Origin: Actinoalloteichus hoggarensis
GTDB taxonomy: Bacteria > Actinomycetota > Actinomycetes > Mycobacteriales > Pseudonocardiaceae
Assembly: GCF_002234535.1 (NCBI RefSeq)
Contig: NZ_CP022521.1
Coordinates: 5,146,001-5,210,000 of the forward strand
Reading direction: 5' to 3'
DNA: 64,000 nucleotides
Below, piece after piece: positions 1 to 8,590 of the stretch (position 1 is the first letter of the stretch; every line of letters begins with the position of its first letter). Below the pieces are notes generated by a model, which did not search any database, was not told where the DNA came from, and was given only the letters and a program-made list of their open reading frames with translations. The translations under genes and the position numbers were made by a program.

Positions 1-2
1 CC

Positions 3-137
3 GAACGCATCCGATCCCTCACCCGTAATCGGGACGCGATCAGCGAGTACCTCGACGCCGTGCTGCGCGCCGGCGCGACGGGCACGACGGCTCCGGAGCC
101 GTCCACACGGCCTGCTCCTGAGGCCGAGCCGTCCTGA
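3..137 (+). CDS. C-terminal end of a probable MerR-family regulator (partial)
   Basis: An open frame enters from the left edge and stops with TGA at 135-137. The 44 visible residues begin with a charged helix (ERIRSLTRNRDAISEYLDAV) and end in a Pro/Glu-rich tail. The helix resembles the dimerisation coiled coil at the end of MerR-family proteins, where a short R-x-x-L-x-x-x-R-D helix is usual. The DNA-binding part lies outside the window, so the family call is a weak inference. It converges on the response regulator gene. Confidence 0.4.
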   Translation, partial: ERIRSLTRNRDAISEYLDAVLRAGATGTTAPEPSTRPAPEAEPS

Positions 138-257
138 ACCAGGTCGACGGCGGCAGCGCGTCGCGGCCCGGCCGGCCCCGACGTCCCGAGATCGGCGGTC
201 GCCCCCGGCGGCCACCCGGCCGCGCCGCCCGGACGCCGTGAGCCGTCGACGCCCGCG

Positions 258-923
258 TCACCGGCCCGTCGTCCCGCCGGGGGTGACGAGGCCCCGTTCG
301 TAGGCGTGGATCACCGCCTGCACGCGATCTCGGCAGCCGAGCTTGGTGAGCAGACTGCCGACGTGGGTCTTCACCGTCGACGGGCTCACGACGAGCGTCT
401 CGGCGATCTCCGCGTTGGTCAGTCCCCTGGCGACCAGCAGCAGCGTCTCGTACTCGCGAGTGGTCAGCTCCCTCGGCGGCGCGGCGGGCCGGGGTGCCGG
501 TGCGGACCGCGCGAACTCGGTGATCAGTCTGCGTGTCACCCGCGAGGCCACCAGGCCCTCTCCCGAGGCGACGAGGCGCACCGCCGACACGAGGTCGTCG
601 GGTTCGACGTCCTTGAGGAGGAATCCGCTCGCTCCGGCACGCAGGGCCGCGAACACGTACTCGTCGAGATCGAACGTCGTGACGATCAGGATGGGGACGT
701 CGGTCTCCGCAGCCAGTTCGCGGGTGGCGGAGATCCCGTCGACACGGGGCATGCGCACGTCCATCAGCACCAGGTCGGGTCGCAGCGCCCGCGCGGCCTC
801 GACCGCCTGTCGGCCGTCGCTCGCCTCGCCGACCACGACGAGATCGGGTTCGGCCTCCAGGATCGTGCGGAATCCCGCGCGGACCACCGCCTGGTCGTCG
901 GCCAGCACCACCCGAACGGTCAT
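258..923 (-). CDS. NarL/LuxR-type two-component response regulator
   Basis: 221 residues. The N-terminal receiver domain (about 1-120) has the acidic pair D9/D10, phospho-acceptor D55 in LVLMDVRMP, T82/T83 and K104. A linker leads to a LuxR-type helix-turn-helix (about 152-205, LTTREYETLLLVARGLTNAEIA). It is predicted to bind DNA once phosphorylated by the kinase encoded immediately upstream: the kinase stop (925-927) and this ATG (921-923) are one base apart, so translation is probably coupled. The target genes are not evident; DUF418 lies beyond the kinase on the same strand. The family call is secure, the stimulus unknown. Confidence 0.93.
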   Translation of the reverse strand: MTVRVVLADDQAVVRAGFRTILEAEPDLVVVGEASDGRQAVEAARALRPDLVLMDVRMPRVDGISATRELAAETDVPILIVTTFDLDEYVFAALRAGASGFLLKDVEPDDLVSAVRLVASGEGLVASRVTRRLITEFARSAPAPRPAAPPRELTTREYETLLLVARGLTNAEIAETLVVSPSTVKTHVGSLLTKLGCRDRVQAVIHAYERGLVTPGGTTGR

Positions 924-924
924 G

Positions 925-2190
925 TCACCCCTGAGAGTCGCCGAGCGGAAGACGTGCGTCGATCCGCCATTCTCCGGCCGCCGTCGGCCCCGCCGTCAGA
1001 CTGCCGCCCGCATGCGCCACCCGCTCCCGCATGCCCGCGAGACCGTGCCCGTCACCAGCCGAGGGCAGCACCGCGGGCTCGGCGCCCGCTCCGTTGCGGA
1101 CCATGATGCGCAGTTCGGCCGGGGAGTAGCCGAGCAGTACCGTCACCGGCGCGCCCGGCGCGTGCCGCCGCGCGTTGGTCAACGCCTCCTGCACGAGGCG
1201 GTAGGCGGCCAGGTCGACCACGGTGGCGAGAGGCACGGGCTCGCCCTCGACGGTGAACTCCACCGTCGTCCCGGCCTGCCGAGCGGAGGCGATCAGATCG
1301 GCCAGCCGCGACACGGTCGGCTGCGGGGCGAGTCCCTCTGGGTCATCGGTCTCGTGTCGTCCGTGGGCCCGCATGATGCCCACCAGGCCTCGCAGCGACG
1401 TCAGCGTCTCACGGCCCTGCGCGCGAATCGCCCGGAGCGACTCCCGCGCCGAAGCCGGATCGCGCTCGACGAGTCGATCGGTCGCGCCTGCCTGGACGAC
1501 GATGGCCGACAGATGGTGCGCGGCGACGTCGTGCAGCTCACGGGCGATCCGACGGCGCTCCTGTGCGACCGCCTCCCAGGCTCGCCGCTCCCGTTCCGCA
1601 TCCGCTCGCTCCAGTCTGCTCGCGAGGTCGGCCGTGTGGCGGCGGCGAGCCTGGACGTACAGGCCGAGCAGGCCGGGCAGCCCGTAGGCGGACAGCGAGG
1701 CGAGGACCAGGTTGATCGGGGCGGCCCCGTCGTGGCCGAGGAAGGTCAGCAGCGTCGACAGGTCGCCGCCTCGGTCCGCCGCGAGCACGCCGCCGAGGGC
1801 GTGCAGGAGGCCGAAGGCGACCAGGCTGACGGCCACGCCGTGTCGGGGCAGCATCGTGCCGACGGAGTATGCGCACACCAGTACGCCGACACCGGTCCCG
1901 GTGAAGGAGATCGGCAGCGCCGAACTCGCCAGGACCACGGCCGTCGCCAGGCCCAGCGCGAGGCATGGTGCGCGCCTGCGGACCGCGATCGTCGCCAGGT
2001 CCGCCACCGTCGGGAGGTTCGCCAGGAGGAACAACGACCACGAGCCGGGGAACGCGCCGCCCCCCGTGAACAGGCCGAAAGCGGTGCGCACCGCCAGGAC
2101 CAGCACGATCGCGGCGCAGGCCGCCGCCGTGTCGCGAACCCACGGTGGGCGCGCGTCGAGCGTGGCAGGCAGGCGGAGGAACTCGGTCAT
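925..2190 (-). CDS. Sensor histidine kinase, HisKA_3 type
   Basis: 421 residues from ATG at 2190. A GTG five codons earlier is possible; the open frame continues upstream, but that part is Arg/Pro-rich and non-domain-like. The N-terminal half (about 20-180) has about five to six hydrophobic segments typical of NarX/DesK-like actinobacterial kinases with no large sensor domain. The HisKA_3 dimerisation helix carries the phospho-acceptor H220 (RRIARELHDVAAHHLSA). The HATPase domain shows the N-box (EALTNARRHA, about 345) and G-box (GDGHGLAGMRERV, about 393). It is coupled to the response regulator downstream. The signal sensed cannot be told from sequence. Confidence 0.92.
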   Translation of the reverse strand: MTEFLRLPATLDARPPWVRDTAAACAAIVLVLAVRTAFGLFTGGGAFPGSWSLFLLANLPTVADLATIAVRRRAPCLALGLATAVVLASSALPISFTGTGVGVLVCAYSVGTMLPRHGVAVSLVAFGLLHALGGVLAADRGGDLSTLLTFLGHDGAAPINLVLASLSAYGLPGLLGLYVQARRRHTADLASRLERADAERERRAWEAVAQERRRIARELHDVAAHHLSAIVVQAGATDRLVERDPASARESLRAIRAQGRETLTSLRGLVGIMRAHGRHETDDPEGLAPQPTVSRLADLIASARQAGTTVEFTVEGEPVPLATVVDLAAYRLVQEALTNARRHAPGAPVTVLLGYSPAELRIMVRNGAGAEPAVLPSAGDGHGLAGMRERVAHAGGSLTAGPTAAGEWRIDARLPLGDSQG

Positions 2191-2736
2191 CGACGGCCCG
2201 ATCACTTGGTCCGGGGCCCGCCGCGGCCGGTCATGCGACCCCGACGTGCTCGGCGACGACGTCGACTGCCGCGGGTCGATGCGAGACACGGTGACCACCA
2301 TGCCGCACGCCCGCAGGCGCATCGTCGGGGGTGGGGGCGGCGGGGCGGCCGTCGAGGTCCCGCTCGCCGCCGCAGGCCCACACCCGCCGTCGAGTGCGGT
2401 GCGCGAAGGCCGTGCCCGGCCGCACGTCGGCCGCCCGGCGGCGGCGCGGCCCGAGGCAGCGCCGTACCCGCGCCCCGCCGACTCGGGTCGAGCCGGCCCG
2501 CATCGGATCGCCGAGCCCCGATACCGCCACCTCCGACATCCCCGCCGACTCCGACATTTCCGGCGCCTCCCGCGAACCCGGGAGCCCGGCCGCCGCCGGC
2601 GCTCTCGGCGGCACCGAGGCCCCCGACGGCTCCCCGCCACGGCGGGGGCCCCTCCCGTGACGACCTCCCCCGCGTCTCCCCACGCCGACGGCCCCGGCGC
2701 CGACCCGGCCCGACTGCTCCCACTGGTCCAGGCCGC
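2191..2736. other. 546-bp gap without a credible gene
   Basis: Between the start of the histidine kinase and the end of the DUF418 gene. Open frames exist in several phases because the GC content is extreme, but their products are Arg/Gly/Pro-rich with no domain character. The stretch probably carries the kinase promoter. No clear palindrome or terminator was seen. Confidence 0.4.
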
Positions 2737-3771
2737 TCATGCCACGCGGGCGCCCGGCCGGGTGCTCGCCTCGTCGTCCCGAGCCGGCACGGCCGATCGA
2801 AGGGGCAGCCGCCGCCAGTAGGTGACGCAGCGCCAGACCCACTCCAGCGGCCCGTAGCGGAAGCGACGCAGCCACAGCGGACTCCACGCGGCCTGCACCA
2901 CCAGGATGGCCGCGCCCAGCAGGGCCGCCGTGCCCCAGTCGTCGGAGCCGCGCAGGCCCAGCAGCGCGCCGAAGGTCACGAAGAGCACCGTCGCGGTGAG
3001 ATAGTTGGTGAGCGCGAGCCTGCCGAGCGGCGCGAACAGCCCGGACAGCAGCGCCGCCGCCGGGGTGCGCAGCAGCAGGAGGAACAGCGCGGCGTATCCC
3101 AGGGACATCGTCAGCGAGAACACGAGGCCGAGCCGCTGGGCGACCACGGCGGGCACGACGTCCACGACCAGCCAGTAGGACGCCACCGCGATCAGCGTGA
3201 ACACCGCGACCGCGCCGCCGAGGACACCGGCACGACTCGTCAGCCGTTCGATGACGTCCAGGACGGCCATGGCGTATCCCACCGCGAACAGTCCCGGCAG
3301 CAGGGCCAGTCCGCCGACGCCTGCCAGGAGCCCGGCGGCGGTCAGTATCAACCCTGTGATCAGCGAGGCCCGCGCCGTCGCGAAGCTCAGCGGCAGCAGG
3401 ACCAGCAGCCCGGTGATCGCGAAGGGCAGCAGCACCTCCCCCGGCTGCAACAGGTGATGCGCCGCGCCGAGCACGGCCAGCGCCACGAGGCGACGGACCA
3501 GCAGGATGCGTGGTCGGTCGGTGCGCCGCGCCGCCGAACGGAGGAAGAGGCCGAAGCCGATGCCGAACAACAGGAAGAAGATCGGGTAGAACCGGCCTAG
3601 GACGAAGACGCGCAGTCCCTCGGGCGCGTAGGACAGGTCCGGCAGCATGTCCAGGGTCTGCGGGATGTTGATGAAGATGATCCCGCAGAGCGCGAAGCCC
3701 CGGAGCGCGTCCAGCGCGTCGATGCGGCGGCCGGGCCGCGTGGGGGCGAGCTCGTTCGGCATGGCTGACAT
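2737..3771 (-). CDS. DUF418/YeiB-family multi-pass membrane protein
   Basis: 344 residues if it starts at the internal ATG at 3771 (MSAMPNELAPT); an ATG nine codons upstream is also possible and neither has a strong ribosome-binding site. The start of the mature region (RRIDALDALRGFALCGIIFINI) is the hallmark of the DUF418/YeiB family, related to the acyltransferase-3 membrane proteins. About eight to nine hydrophobic helices follow, and the C-terminal GPLEWVWRCVTYWRRLPLR motif is characteristic of DUF418. The biochemical function of the family is not established. It lies 180 bp downstream of the ABC permease on the same strand, with no overlap, so co-transcription is uncertain. Confidence 0.88.
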   Translation of the reverse strand: MSAMPNELAPTRPGRRIDALDALRGFALCGIIFINIPQTLDMLPDLSYAPEGLRVFVLGRFYPIFFLLFGIGFGLFLRSAARRTDRPRILLVRRLVALAVLGAAHHLLQPGEVLLPFAITGLLVLLPLSFATARASLITGLILTAAGLLAGVGGLALLPGLFAVGYAMAVLDVIERLTSRAGVLGGAVAVFTLIAVASYWLVVDVVPAVVAQRLGLVFSLTMSLGYAALFLLLLRTPAAALLSGLFAPLGRLALTNYLTATVLFVTFGALLGLRGSDDWGTAALLGAAILVVQAAWSPLWLRRFRYGPLEWVWRCVTYWRRLPLRSAVPARDDEASTRPGARVA

Positions 3772-3952
3772 CGTGCCGCCGCCGAACGCGGACCGCATCG
3801 CCCGTGAGTCCAGACTCCGGCCGGGACCTGCGGGGGAGAGGATCGGGGCGTCCTCTCCCTCCGCGGGAGGATCGTCCTCGGCCGCTGGACCGTTCGCCGA
3901 CGACCTCGTGCCCGGCGGTCCCGAGCCGAGACGATCCGGTCGGACGCGCCGC

Positions 3953-4795
3953 TCAGCCGCCGAAGCGCCGGGTGAGTCTGCGCTCCAACAGCCCGACCAG
4001 TGAGTAGAGCAGCCAGCCGATCAGGCACAGCAGGATCAGACAGATCATCACGACCTGGACGTCGTCGTTGTCCTGCGCCTGCTTCTCCAGGTAGCCCAGC
4101 CCCGCCGTGGCGCCGATGAACTCGCCGATGACGGCCGCGGTGACGGCCTGAAGCACGCCGACCCGCAGACCCGCGGCGATCGCGGGGAGGCTGTAGGGCA
4201 GCTCGATGGTCAGCAGACGTCGGGCGCCGCCGATGTCGAGCACGTCGGCGAGGTCGTGCAGGGACTCCGACATGCCCCTGAGCCTGCTCACCATCGTGAT
4301 CAGGATCGGATAGAAGGTCACCAGGGCGATCAGGGTGATCTTCGATCCGATGCCCAGTCCGAGCCACAGCACGATCAGCGGCGCGATGGAGATCTTCGGC
4401 GTCACCTGGACCACGACGATGACGGGCATGAGCAGCCGCTCCACCCACGCCACCCGCACGAAGAGCACGGCGATCAGGACGCCGATCACGCCGCCGATGA
4501 CCACGCCCTGCAGCACCTCGGCCAGCGTCTCCAGCAGGTGGATCGCCAGGCCGCCGGTCTGCCACAGCGAGACGGTCCTCGTCAGCAGCGCGCCGGGCGT
4601 CGGAAGCATGTGATCCGGGACGCCGGAGAACGCGGCGATCAGCCACCACAGCGCGACGCCGCCCGCCAGGGAGAGGGCGCCGACGAGTATCGGCGCGGGT
4701 CCGCCGTGACGATCGGGGCGGGGGCTGCCGCCGCGGCGCGACCCGCCCGCCTGTCTCGTCACCCGGTCGTCGATCCGGTCACTTGTCGATGTCAT
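3953..4795 (-). CDS. ABC importer permease (SsuC/TauC/NMT1-associated type), second copy
   Basis: 280 residues. A cytoplasmic Arg/Gly-rich N-terminus of about 33 residues is followed by six predicted membrane helices. The BPD_transp_1 coupling loop (LADVLDIGGARRLLTIELPYSLPAIAAG) carries the EAA-like segment that contacts the ATPase. Its start overlaps the end of the binding-protein gene by 17 bp, so it is the last gene of a four-gene importer operon: ATPase, permease, binding protein, permease. Two different permease subunits suggest a heterodimeric channel. Context next to orotate-type genes suggests a pyrimidine or related ring compound as substrate (inference). Confidence 0.9.
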   Translation of the reverse strand: MTSTSDRIDDRVTRQAGGSRRGGSPRPDRHGGPAPILVGALSLAGGVALWWLIAAFSGVPDHMLPTPGALLTRTVSLWQTGGLAIHLLETLAEVLQGVVIGGVIGVLIAVLFVRVAWVERLLMPVIVVVQVTPKISIAPLIVLWLGLGIGSKITLIALVTFYPILITMVSRLRGMSESLHDLADVLDIGGARRLLTIELPYSLPAIAAGLRVGVLQAVTAAVIGEFIGATAGLGYLEKQAQDNDDVQVVMICLILLCLIGWLLYSLVGLLERRLTRRFGG

Positions 4796-5819
4796 CTGCG
4801 TTCCTCACCAGGTCGGCGGCGTCGAAGGGCTCCTCGATCAGCCCGAACTCCGCCTGCGAGTCGATGGCGGCCTGCCATCGGTCCAGATCGCCGTGACCGA
4901 AGCCGTGCTCCCTCGTCTCGTCGGACTGCCAGAGCTCGGCGACGAAGACCTCCCGGAGGACGTCGGCGATCTCGGCGTTCTGTCCCTCGAAGGTCGGCGC
5001 GTACTTCTCGATCGCCATGTCGACGGTCTCGTCGACGTTGTCGATGGTGTGCTGGATTCCGGCGTCCAGTGCCCGGGCGAAACCGCCGGCCACCCGCGGT
5101 CGCAGCGCGGCCGTCTCCGGCCCGGTGATCAGGACGTTGCCGAAGGAGGGCAGGTATTCGTCGCTGAGGATCTGCCCGACGTCCACGCCCGCCGTCCGCA
5201 GCGCGAAGTAGCGGAGTCGCGAGAAGACGATCGCGTCGACCTCGCCGTTCTGCAACGCCTGGACGATCGCCCCGGTCCCGATGGTGCGCAGCTCCACGTC
5301 GTCGAGGGTCAGGCCCTCATGAGCGAGCATCGCCTGCAACTGCGCGTAGTTGGGGCTGCCCAGGTCGGTGACCGCCACCGAGCGGCCCGCCAGGTCGGCG
5401 GGCGAGGAGATCCCGCCGGCGTTGTCGAACAGCACGGCGCCGATGCCGCGCTGATAGGTGGTGTGCACGACCGAGGTGCGGACGCCGTTCGCACGGGCCG
5501 TGATCACCGAGTCGGCGTTGGGGAAGCCGAAGTCGACGTTGCCCGCCGCGACGTTCTGCACGATGTCCGCGCCGTTGGCGTAGCTGAACTCGACGTCCAG
5601 CCCCTCGTCGGCGAAGTAGCCCTGTTCGACAGCCGCGTACAACGGGGCGTAGTAGGGCACGGCCGAGCCGTCGATCTGGATCGTGACGGCGGTCGTCTCG
5701 CCCCCGCCCGCCTGCGCGGACTCCCGCATCATCGCGGCGGGGCTGCACGCGCCGACCGTCACCACGGCGGCGACGCCGAGCGCGGCGGCGACGCGGGCGC
5801 CGAGTCGAGGAAGGTGCAT
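4779..5819 (-). CDS. ABC importer substrate-binding lipoprotein, NMT1/THI5 (SsuA/TauA) type
   Basis: 346 residues from the ATG at 5819, chosen because GAAAGGA lies 9-15 bp upstream and a lipoprotein signal (hydrophobic stretch ending VGAC, lipobox Cys about residue 25) follows directly; the longer open frame to 5891 overlaps the upstream permease. The mature part begins VTIQIDGSAVPYYAPLYAA, then EQGYFADEGLDVEF and a GAD/GNVDFGF segment, as in NMT1-type periplasmic-like binding proteins. Such proteins bind pyrimidine precursors, sulfonates, nitrate or nucleobase-like rings. The ligand is unproven; the divergent orotate-type operon makes a pyrimidine plausible. Confidence 0.9.
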   Translation of the reverse strand: MHLPRLGARVAAALGVAAVVTVGACSPAAMMRESAQAGGGETTAVTIQIDGSAVPYYAPLYAAVEQGYFADEGLDVEFSYANGADIVQNVAAGNVDFGFPNADSVITARANGVRTSVVHTTYQRGIGAVLFDNAGGISSPADLAGRSVAVTDLGSPNYAQLQAMLAHEGLTLDDVELRTIGTGAIVQALQNGEVDAIVFSRLRYFALRTAGVDVGQILSDEYLPSFGNVLITGPETAALRPRVAGGFARALDAGIQHTIDNVDETVDMAIEKYAPTFEGQNAEIADVLREVFVAELWQSDETREHGFGHGDLDRWQAAIDSQAEFGLIEEPFDAADLVRNADDIDK

Positions 5820-5860
5820 CGAACGGGTCCTTTCGGCAGATCGCGAGGAGGACGGTGCGG

Positions 5861-6703
5861 TCATCGCCATGGCAGCGCCCGCTTCTCCCACGCCGCCACC
5901 AGGGCGAATCCGGTGAGTCCGACGATCACGGTGAGGACCACCGCCGCGAGGAGCTGAGGGGTGTCGTAGGTGCTGCGGCCCTGCACCATCAGGAAGCCCA
6001 GACCCTGCTGCGCCGAGATGTACTCGGCGAGGAAGGCGCCGGTCATGGCGTCGACGACGGCGATCCGCGCCCCGGAGAACAGGGCGGGCAGGGCGGTGGG
6101 GAGCTGCACGACGGTGAAGAACCGCCGGGGTCCGAGATCGAGCACCCGACCGAGGGCACGCTGCTCGTCGGTGACCTCACCGAGTCCCAGCATCATCGCG
6201 ATCATCATCGGGAAGAAGGCCAGCAGCACGATCAGGGTGAGCTGCGAGCCCAGCCCCAGGCCGAACCAGAGCACCAGCAGCGGCGCCAAGGCGATCTTGG
6301 GCGCGGCCTGCAGGATCACCACGTAGGGCGCGAGCACCATCCGCACGGCGCGGAAGGAGCTGAGCAGCCAGCCCAGCAGTGAGCCGATGACCACGCCCGC
6401 CGTCAGGCCGATCACGATGTTGCGCAGGGTGTAGAGGAGGTGCGGCCACAGCTCCCCGCTCGTCATCAGGCCGCCGATCGAGGCCAGGACGGCGCCCGGG
6501 CCGGGCAGCAGATAGGCGGGCACGTCGGCGAGGGTGACGTAGAGCTGCCAGATGAGCAGCACGGCGGCGAGATACGCGAGGCCGACGACCACTCGGCGCG
6601 CCGGGGACCGCCTGGGCGGCGGACCGGGTCGTCGGACTCGCGTCCTGCGTCGTGGAGCCGCGGCGCGACTCCGCGCCGCGGTGTGCTGTCGGACCTCCGT
6701 CAT
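5861..6703 (-). CDS. ABC importer permease (SsuC/TauC/NMT1-associated type), first copy
   Basis: 280 residues. A basic N-terminus of about 36 residues precedes six predicted helices. The coupling loop (LGRVLDLGPRRFFTVVQLPTALPALFSG) matches the BPD_transp_1 family. Its ATG overlaps the ATPase stop (ATGA, 6700-6703), and the binding-protein gene starts 41 bp after its stop. It is a paralogue of the permease at 3953-4795: both share APLLVLWFGLGLGS-like and PAIA/PALFSG segments, but they differ in the termini. Having two unlike permeases is less common than a homodimer in this family. Confidence 0.9.
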   Translation of the reverse strand: MTEVRQHTAARSRAAAPRRRTRVRRPGPPPRRSPARRVVVGLAYLAAVLLIWQLYVTLADVPAYLLPGPGAVLASIGGLMTSGELWPHLLYTLRNIVIGLTAGVVIGSLLGWLLSSFRAVRMVLAPYVVILQAAPKIALAPLLVLWFGLGLGSQLTLIVLLAFFPMMIAMMLGLGEVTDEQRALGRVLDLGPRRFFTVVQLPTALPALFSGARIAVVDAMTGAFLAEYISAQQGLGFLMVQGRSTYDTPQLLAAVVLTVIVGLTGFALVAAWEKRALPWR

Positions 6704-7497
6704 CGCAGCTCACCTCTGAGCATCCCGACGAAGCGGGCGAACTCCGGCAGCTCACGGGTCGCCGGGGAGCGGTCGCGGTCGAGGGGGACCTGGTGCACCG
6801 CCTGGAGCCTGCCCGGCCGAGGCGACATCACCACGACGCGGTCGGCGAGGTAGGCGGCCTCCTCCACGCTGTGCGTGACGAACACGATCGTCTTCCTGGT
6901 CTCCTCCCAGATCCGCAGGATGTCGTCGTGCAGGCGGTCGCGGGTGATGGCGTCGAGCGCCCCGAAGGGCTCGTCCATCAGCAGGATCCTCGGGTCGTAG
7001 GCCAGGGCCCGCACGATGGCGACCCGCTGGCGCATGCCGCCGGACAGCTCCTTGGGGAAGGACTTCGCGAAGCCGCTGAGCCCGACCAGCTCCAGCAGGG
7101 TGGCGACGCGCTCGTCGGCCCGGTCGAGCCGTTCCTTCTGCACCTCTATGCCGAGCCGCACGTTGCCCTCGACGGTGCGCCACGGCAGCAGCGCGGGCTC
7201 CTGGAACACGAAGCCGATGTCGCGGCCGGGTCGGGGCGGCCGTTCCCAGGCGATCTCACCGTCGTAGTCGTCGTCGAGCCCGGCGATCATGCGCAGCAGC
7301 GTGGACTTGCCGCAGCCCGACGGGCCGATGATCGCGATGATCTCGCCCTCGTCGACGGTGAGGTTGACGTCGTCGAGCGCGTGCACGGTCTCGCCGTGCA
7401 CGCTCGTGTAGTCCTTGCTGACGCCCCGCACCGCCAGCAGGCCACGCCCGGTGTCGGGCGACGAGGACGGTGGACTCGCAGAGGTGTCGTGCTTCAC
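6700..7497 (-). CDS. ABC importer ATPase (SsuB/TauB type)
   Basis: 265 residues. Walker A GPSGCGKST (58-66), Q-loop FVFQEPALLPW (about 96-106), signature LSGGMRQR (151-158), Walker B ILLMDEPFGALD (171-182) and H-loop H209 are all intact. The VTHSVEEAAYLADRVVVMSPRPG segment is typical of the nitrate/sulfonate/NMT1 group. It is the first gene of the importer operon and overlaps the permease start by four bases. It faces the phosphorylase-first operon across a 304-bp shared regulatory region, the layout expected of uptake and use genes under one regulator. Confidence 0.94.
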   Translation of the reverse strand: MKHDTSASPPSSSPDTGRGLLAVRGVSKDYTSVHGETVHALDDVNLTVDEGEIIAIIGPSGCGKSTLLRMIAGLDDDYDGEIAWERPPRPGRDIGFVFQEPALLPWRTVEGNVRLGIEVQKERLDRADERVATLLELVGLSGFAKSFPKELSGGMRQRVAIVRALAYDPRILLMDEPFGALDAITRDRLHDDILRIWEETRKTIVFVTHSVEEAAYLADRVVVMSPRPGRLQAVHQVPLDRDRSPATRELPEFARFVGMLRGELR

Positions 7498-7801
7498 GGT
7501 GCAGCTCCAGGGGATCGTCGCAAAACCTGGTCACGAAATCGCGTTCGGTGCTGAATGAGCGTCGACGATAGGCATTGCTTCCGCGTTACGGAAGTGTTTG
7601 CCCGAAATTCGACGACACGAGCTCCACCGCAGCCTCACCCGGCATGCCCGGGGTCTCGTTTCGGTATCAGACCTGATCAGAGCGGAATGTATGCGATCCG
7701 TCACGGAGAAGAACGAGGTACTGGATGTTGACGAGCGGCCCGAAGGACCCGCAGACTGTGCGATCTGAACAATGCTCTTCCACCTCACGGAAGGATGCCT
7801 G
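7498..7801. promoter_or_regulatory. Divergent control region between importer and orotate-type operon
   Basis: This 304-bp stretch separates two operons that read away from each other. It contains inverted repeats at 7578-7594 (CTTCCG, 5-nt spacer, CGGAAG) and 7697-7707 (TCCG, TCA, CGGA). The phosphorylase ribosome-binding site GGAAGGA is at 7789-7795. It is more AT-rich than the flanking genes. The IclR regulator inside the plus operon is the natural candidate to bind here. No unambiguous -35/-10 pair could be fixed by eye. Confidence 0.55.
7578..7594. promoter_or_regulatory. Inverted repeat, candidate IclR operator
   Basis: CTTCCG-CGTTA-CGGAAG, 6-bp perfect arms with a 5-nt spacer. It sits 81 bp upstream of the ATPase start, inside the divergent control region. 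IclR-family proteins bind short palindromes that often contain TTCC/GGAA half-sites. A related but shorter repeat (TCCG-TCA-CGGA) lies at 7697-7707. Assignment to the IclR gene at 9651-10454 is inference. Confidence 0.4.
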
Positions 7802-8590
7802 ATGGCTCGGAGCGCCGCCGATCCCTGGCTGAACGGCAGGCCCCCGCACCTCCCGATCCCCGAGGGCGAGCGACTGCCCGCGGTCTGTCTGCTGCCGGGC
7901 GACCCGGCCCGGGTGGACCGCGCCGGTGGGGTGCTCGACGACTTCCGGCTGCTCGGTCAGAACCGGGAGTTCCGGCTCGGCGTCGGCCACGTCGGCGGCG
8001 TCGGGGTCGCGGTGTGCTCGACCGGCATCGGCGGGCCCTCGACCGAGATCGCCCTCGTCGAACTCGCCAGGCTGGGCGTCGGCACCGTCATCCGGACCGG
8101 CGGCATGGGGGCTCTCGCCGCGCACATCGCGCCCGGCGACCTGTGCGTGGTGACCACGGCGGCCCGTGAAGGCGGCGCCGCCGCGTGTTACGCCGACCCC
8201 GCCACGCCCGCGCGGTCCTCGACCGACGTGAGCACGGCGCTCCGCACGGCCGCCGCCTCGAACGGGGAGGCCCCGCACGACATCGGCGTGCTCTCCTGCG
8301 ACTCGTACTACGTCGGGGAGGGCAGGCCGGTCCCCGGCCTGGAGGCTCGGGCCGCCGCCCGGCTGGCCGCGATCGAGTCGCGTGCGGTGGACGGCATGGA
8401 CATGGAGTGCGAGACGGTGCTCGTCGTCGGCGCCGCCCTCGGGCTCCGCGTCGGCGGCATCCTCGTGGCCCACGCCTCCCGAGCCACCGACCAGTGGCTG
8501 GAGGACTACGAGCCCGCGCAGCTGCGCATGCTGCGCGTCGCCGCGACCGCGGCGGCCGAACTCGGCCGAGCCTCCACGGAGACCCGGTGA
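7802..8590 (+). CDS. PNP/UDP-family nucleoside phosphorylase (uridine phosphorylase-like)
   Basis: 262 residues from ATG at 7802, chosen for the GGAAGGA Shine-Dalgarno at 7789-7795; an in-frame ATG at 7772 lacks one. Family motifs are visible: GDPAR (33-37), the phosphate-binding STGIGGPST (73-81), RTGGMG (98-103) and the ribose-contacting DMECE (200-204). These enzymes split a nucleoside with phosphate into base and ribose 1-phosphate. The closest pattern is uridine phosphorylase. First gene of an eight-gene plus-strand operon; the next gene starts by GTGA overlap. In an orotate-type cluster the substrate could be uridine or, more speculatively, orotidine. Confidence 0.88.
   Translation: MARSAADPWLNGRPPHLPIPEGERLPAVCLLPGDPARVDRAGGVLDDFRLLGQNREFRLGVGHVGGVGVAVCSTGIGGPSTEIALVELARLGVGTVIRTGGMGALAAHIAPGDLCVVTTAAREGGAAACYADPATPARSSTDVSTALRTAAASNGEAPHDIGVLSCDSYYVGEGRPVPGLEARAAARLAAIESRAVDGMDMECETVLVVGAALGLRVGGILVAHASRATDQWLEDYEPAQLRMLRVAATAAAELGRASTETR

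Noticed and set aside
2202-2723. Minus-strand frames in the kinase upstream gap
   Set aside because: Gly/Arg/Pro-rich with no domain, and no ribosome-binding site.
343-3600. A 1085-codon plus-strand open frame across the two-component genes
   Set aside because: It is antisense to the clearly recognisable kinase, regulator and DUF418 genes; the product is Arg/Gln-rich and low complexity, as expected from high-GC shadow frames.
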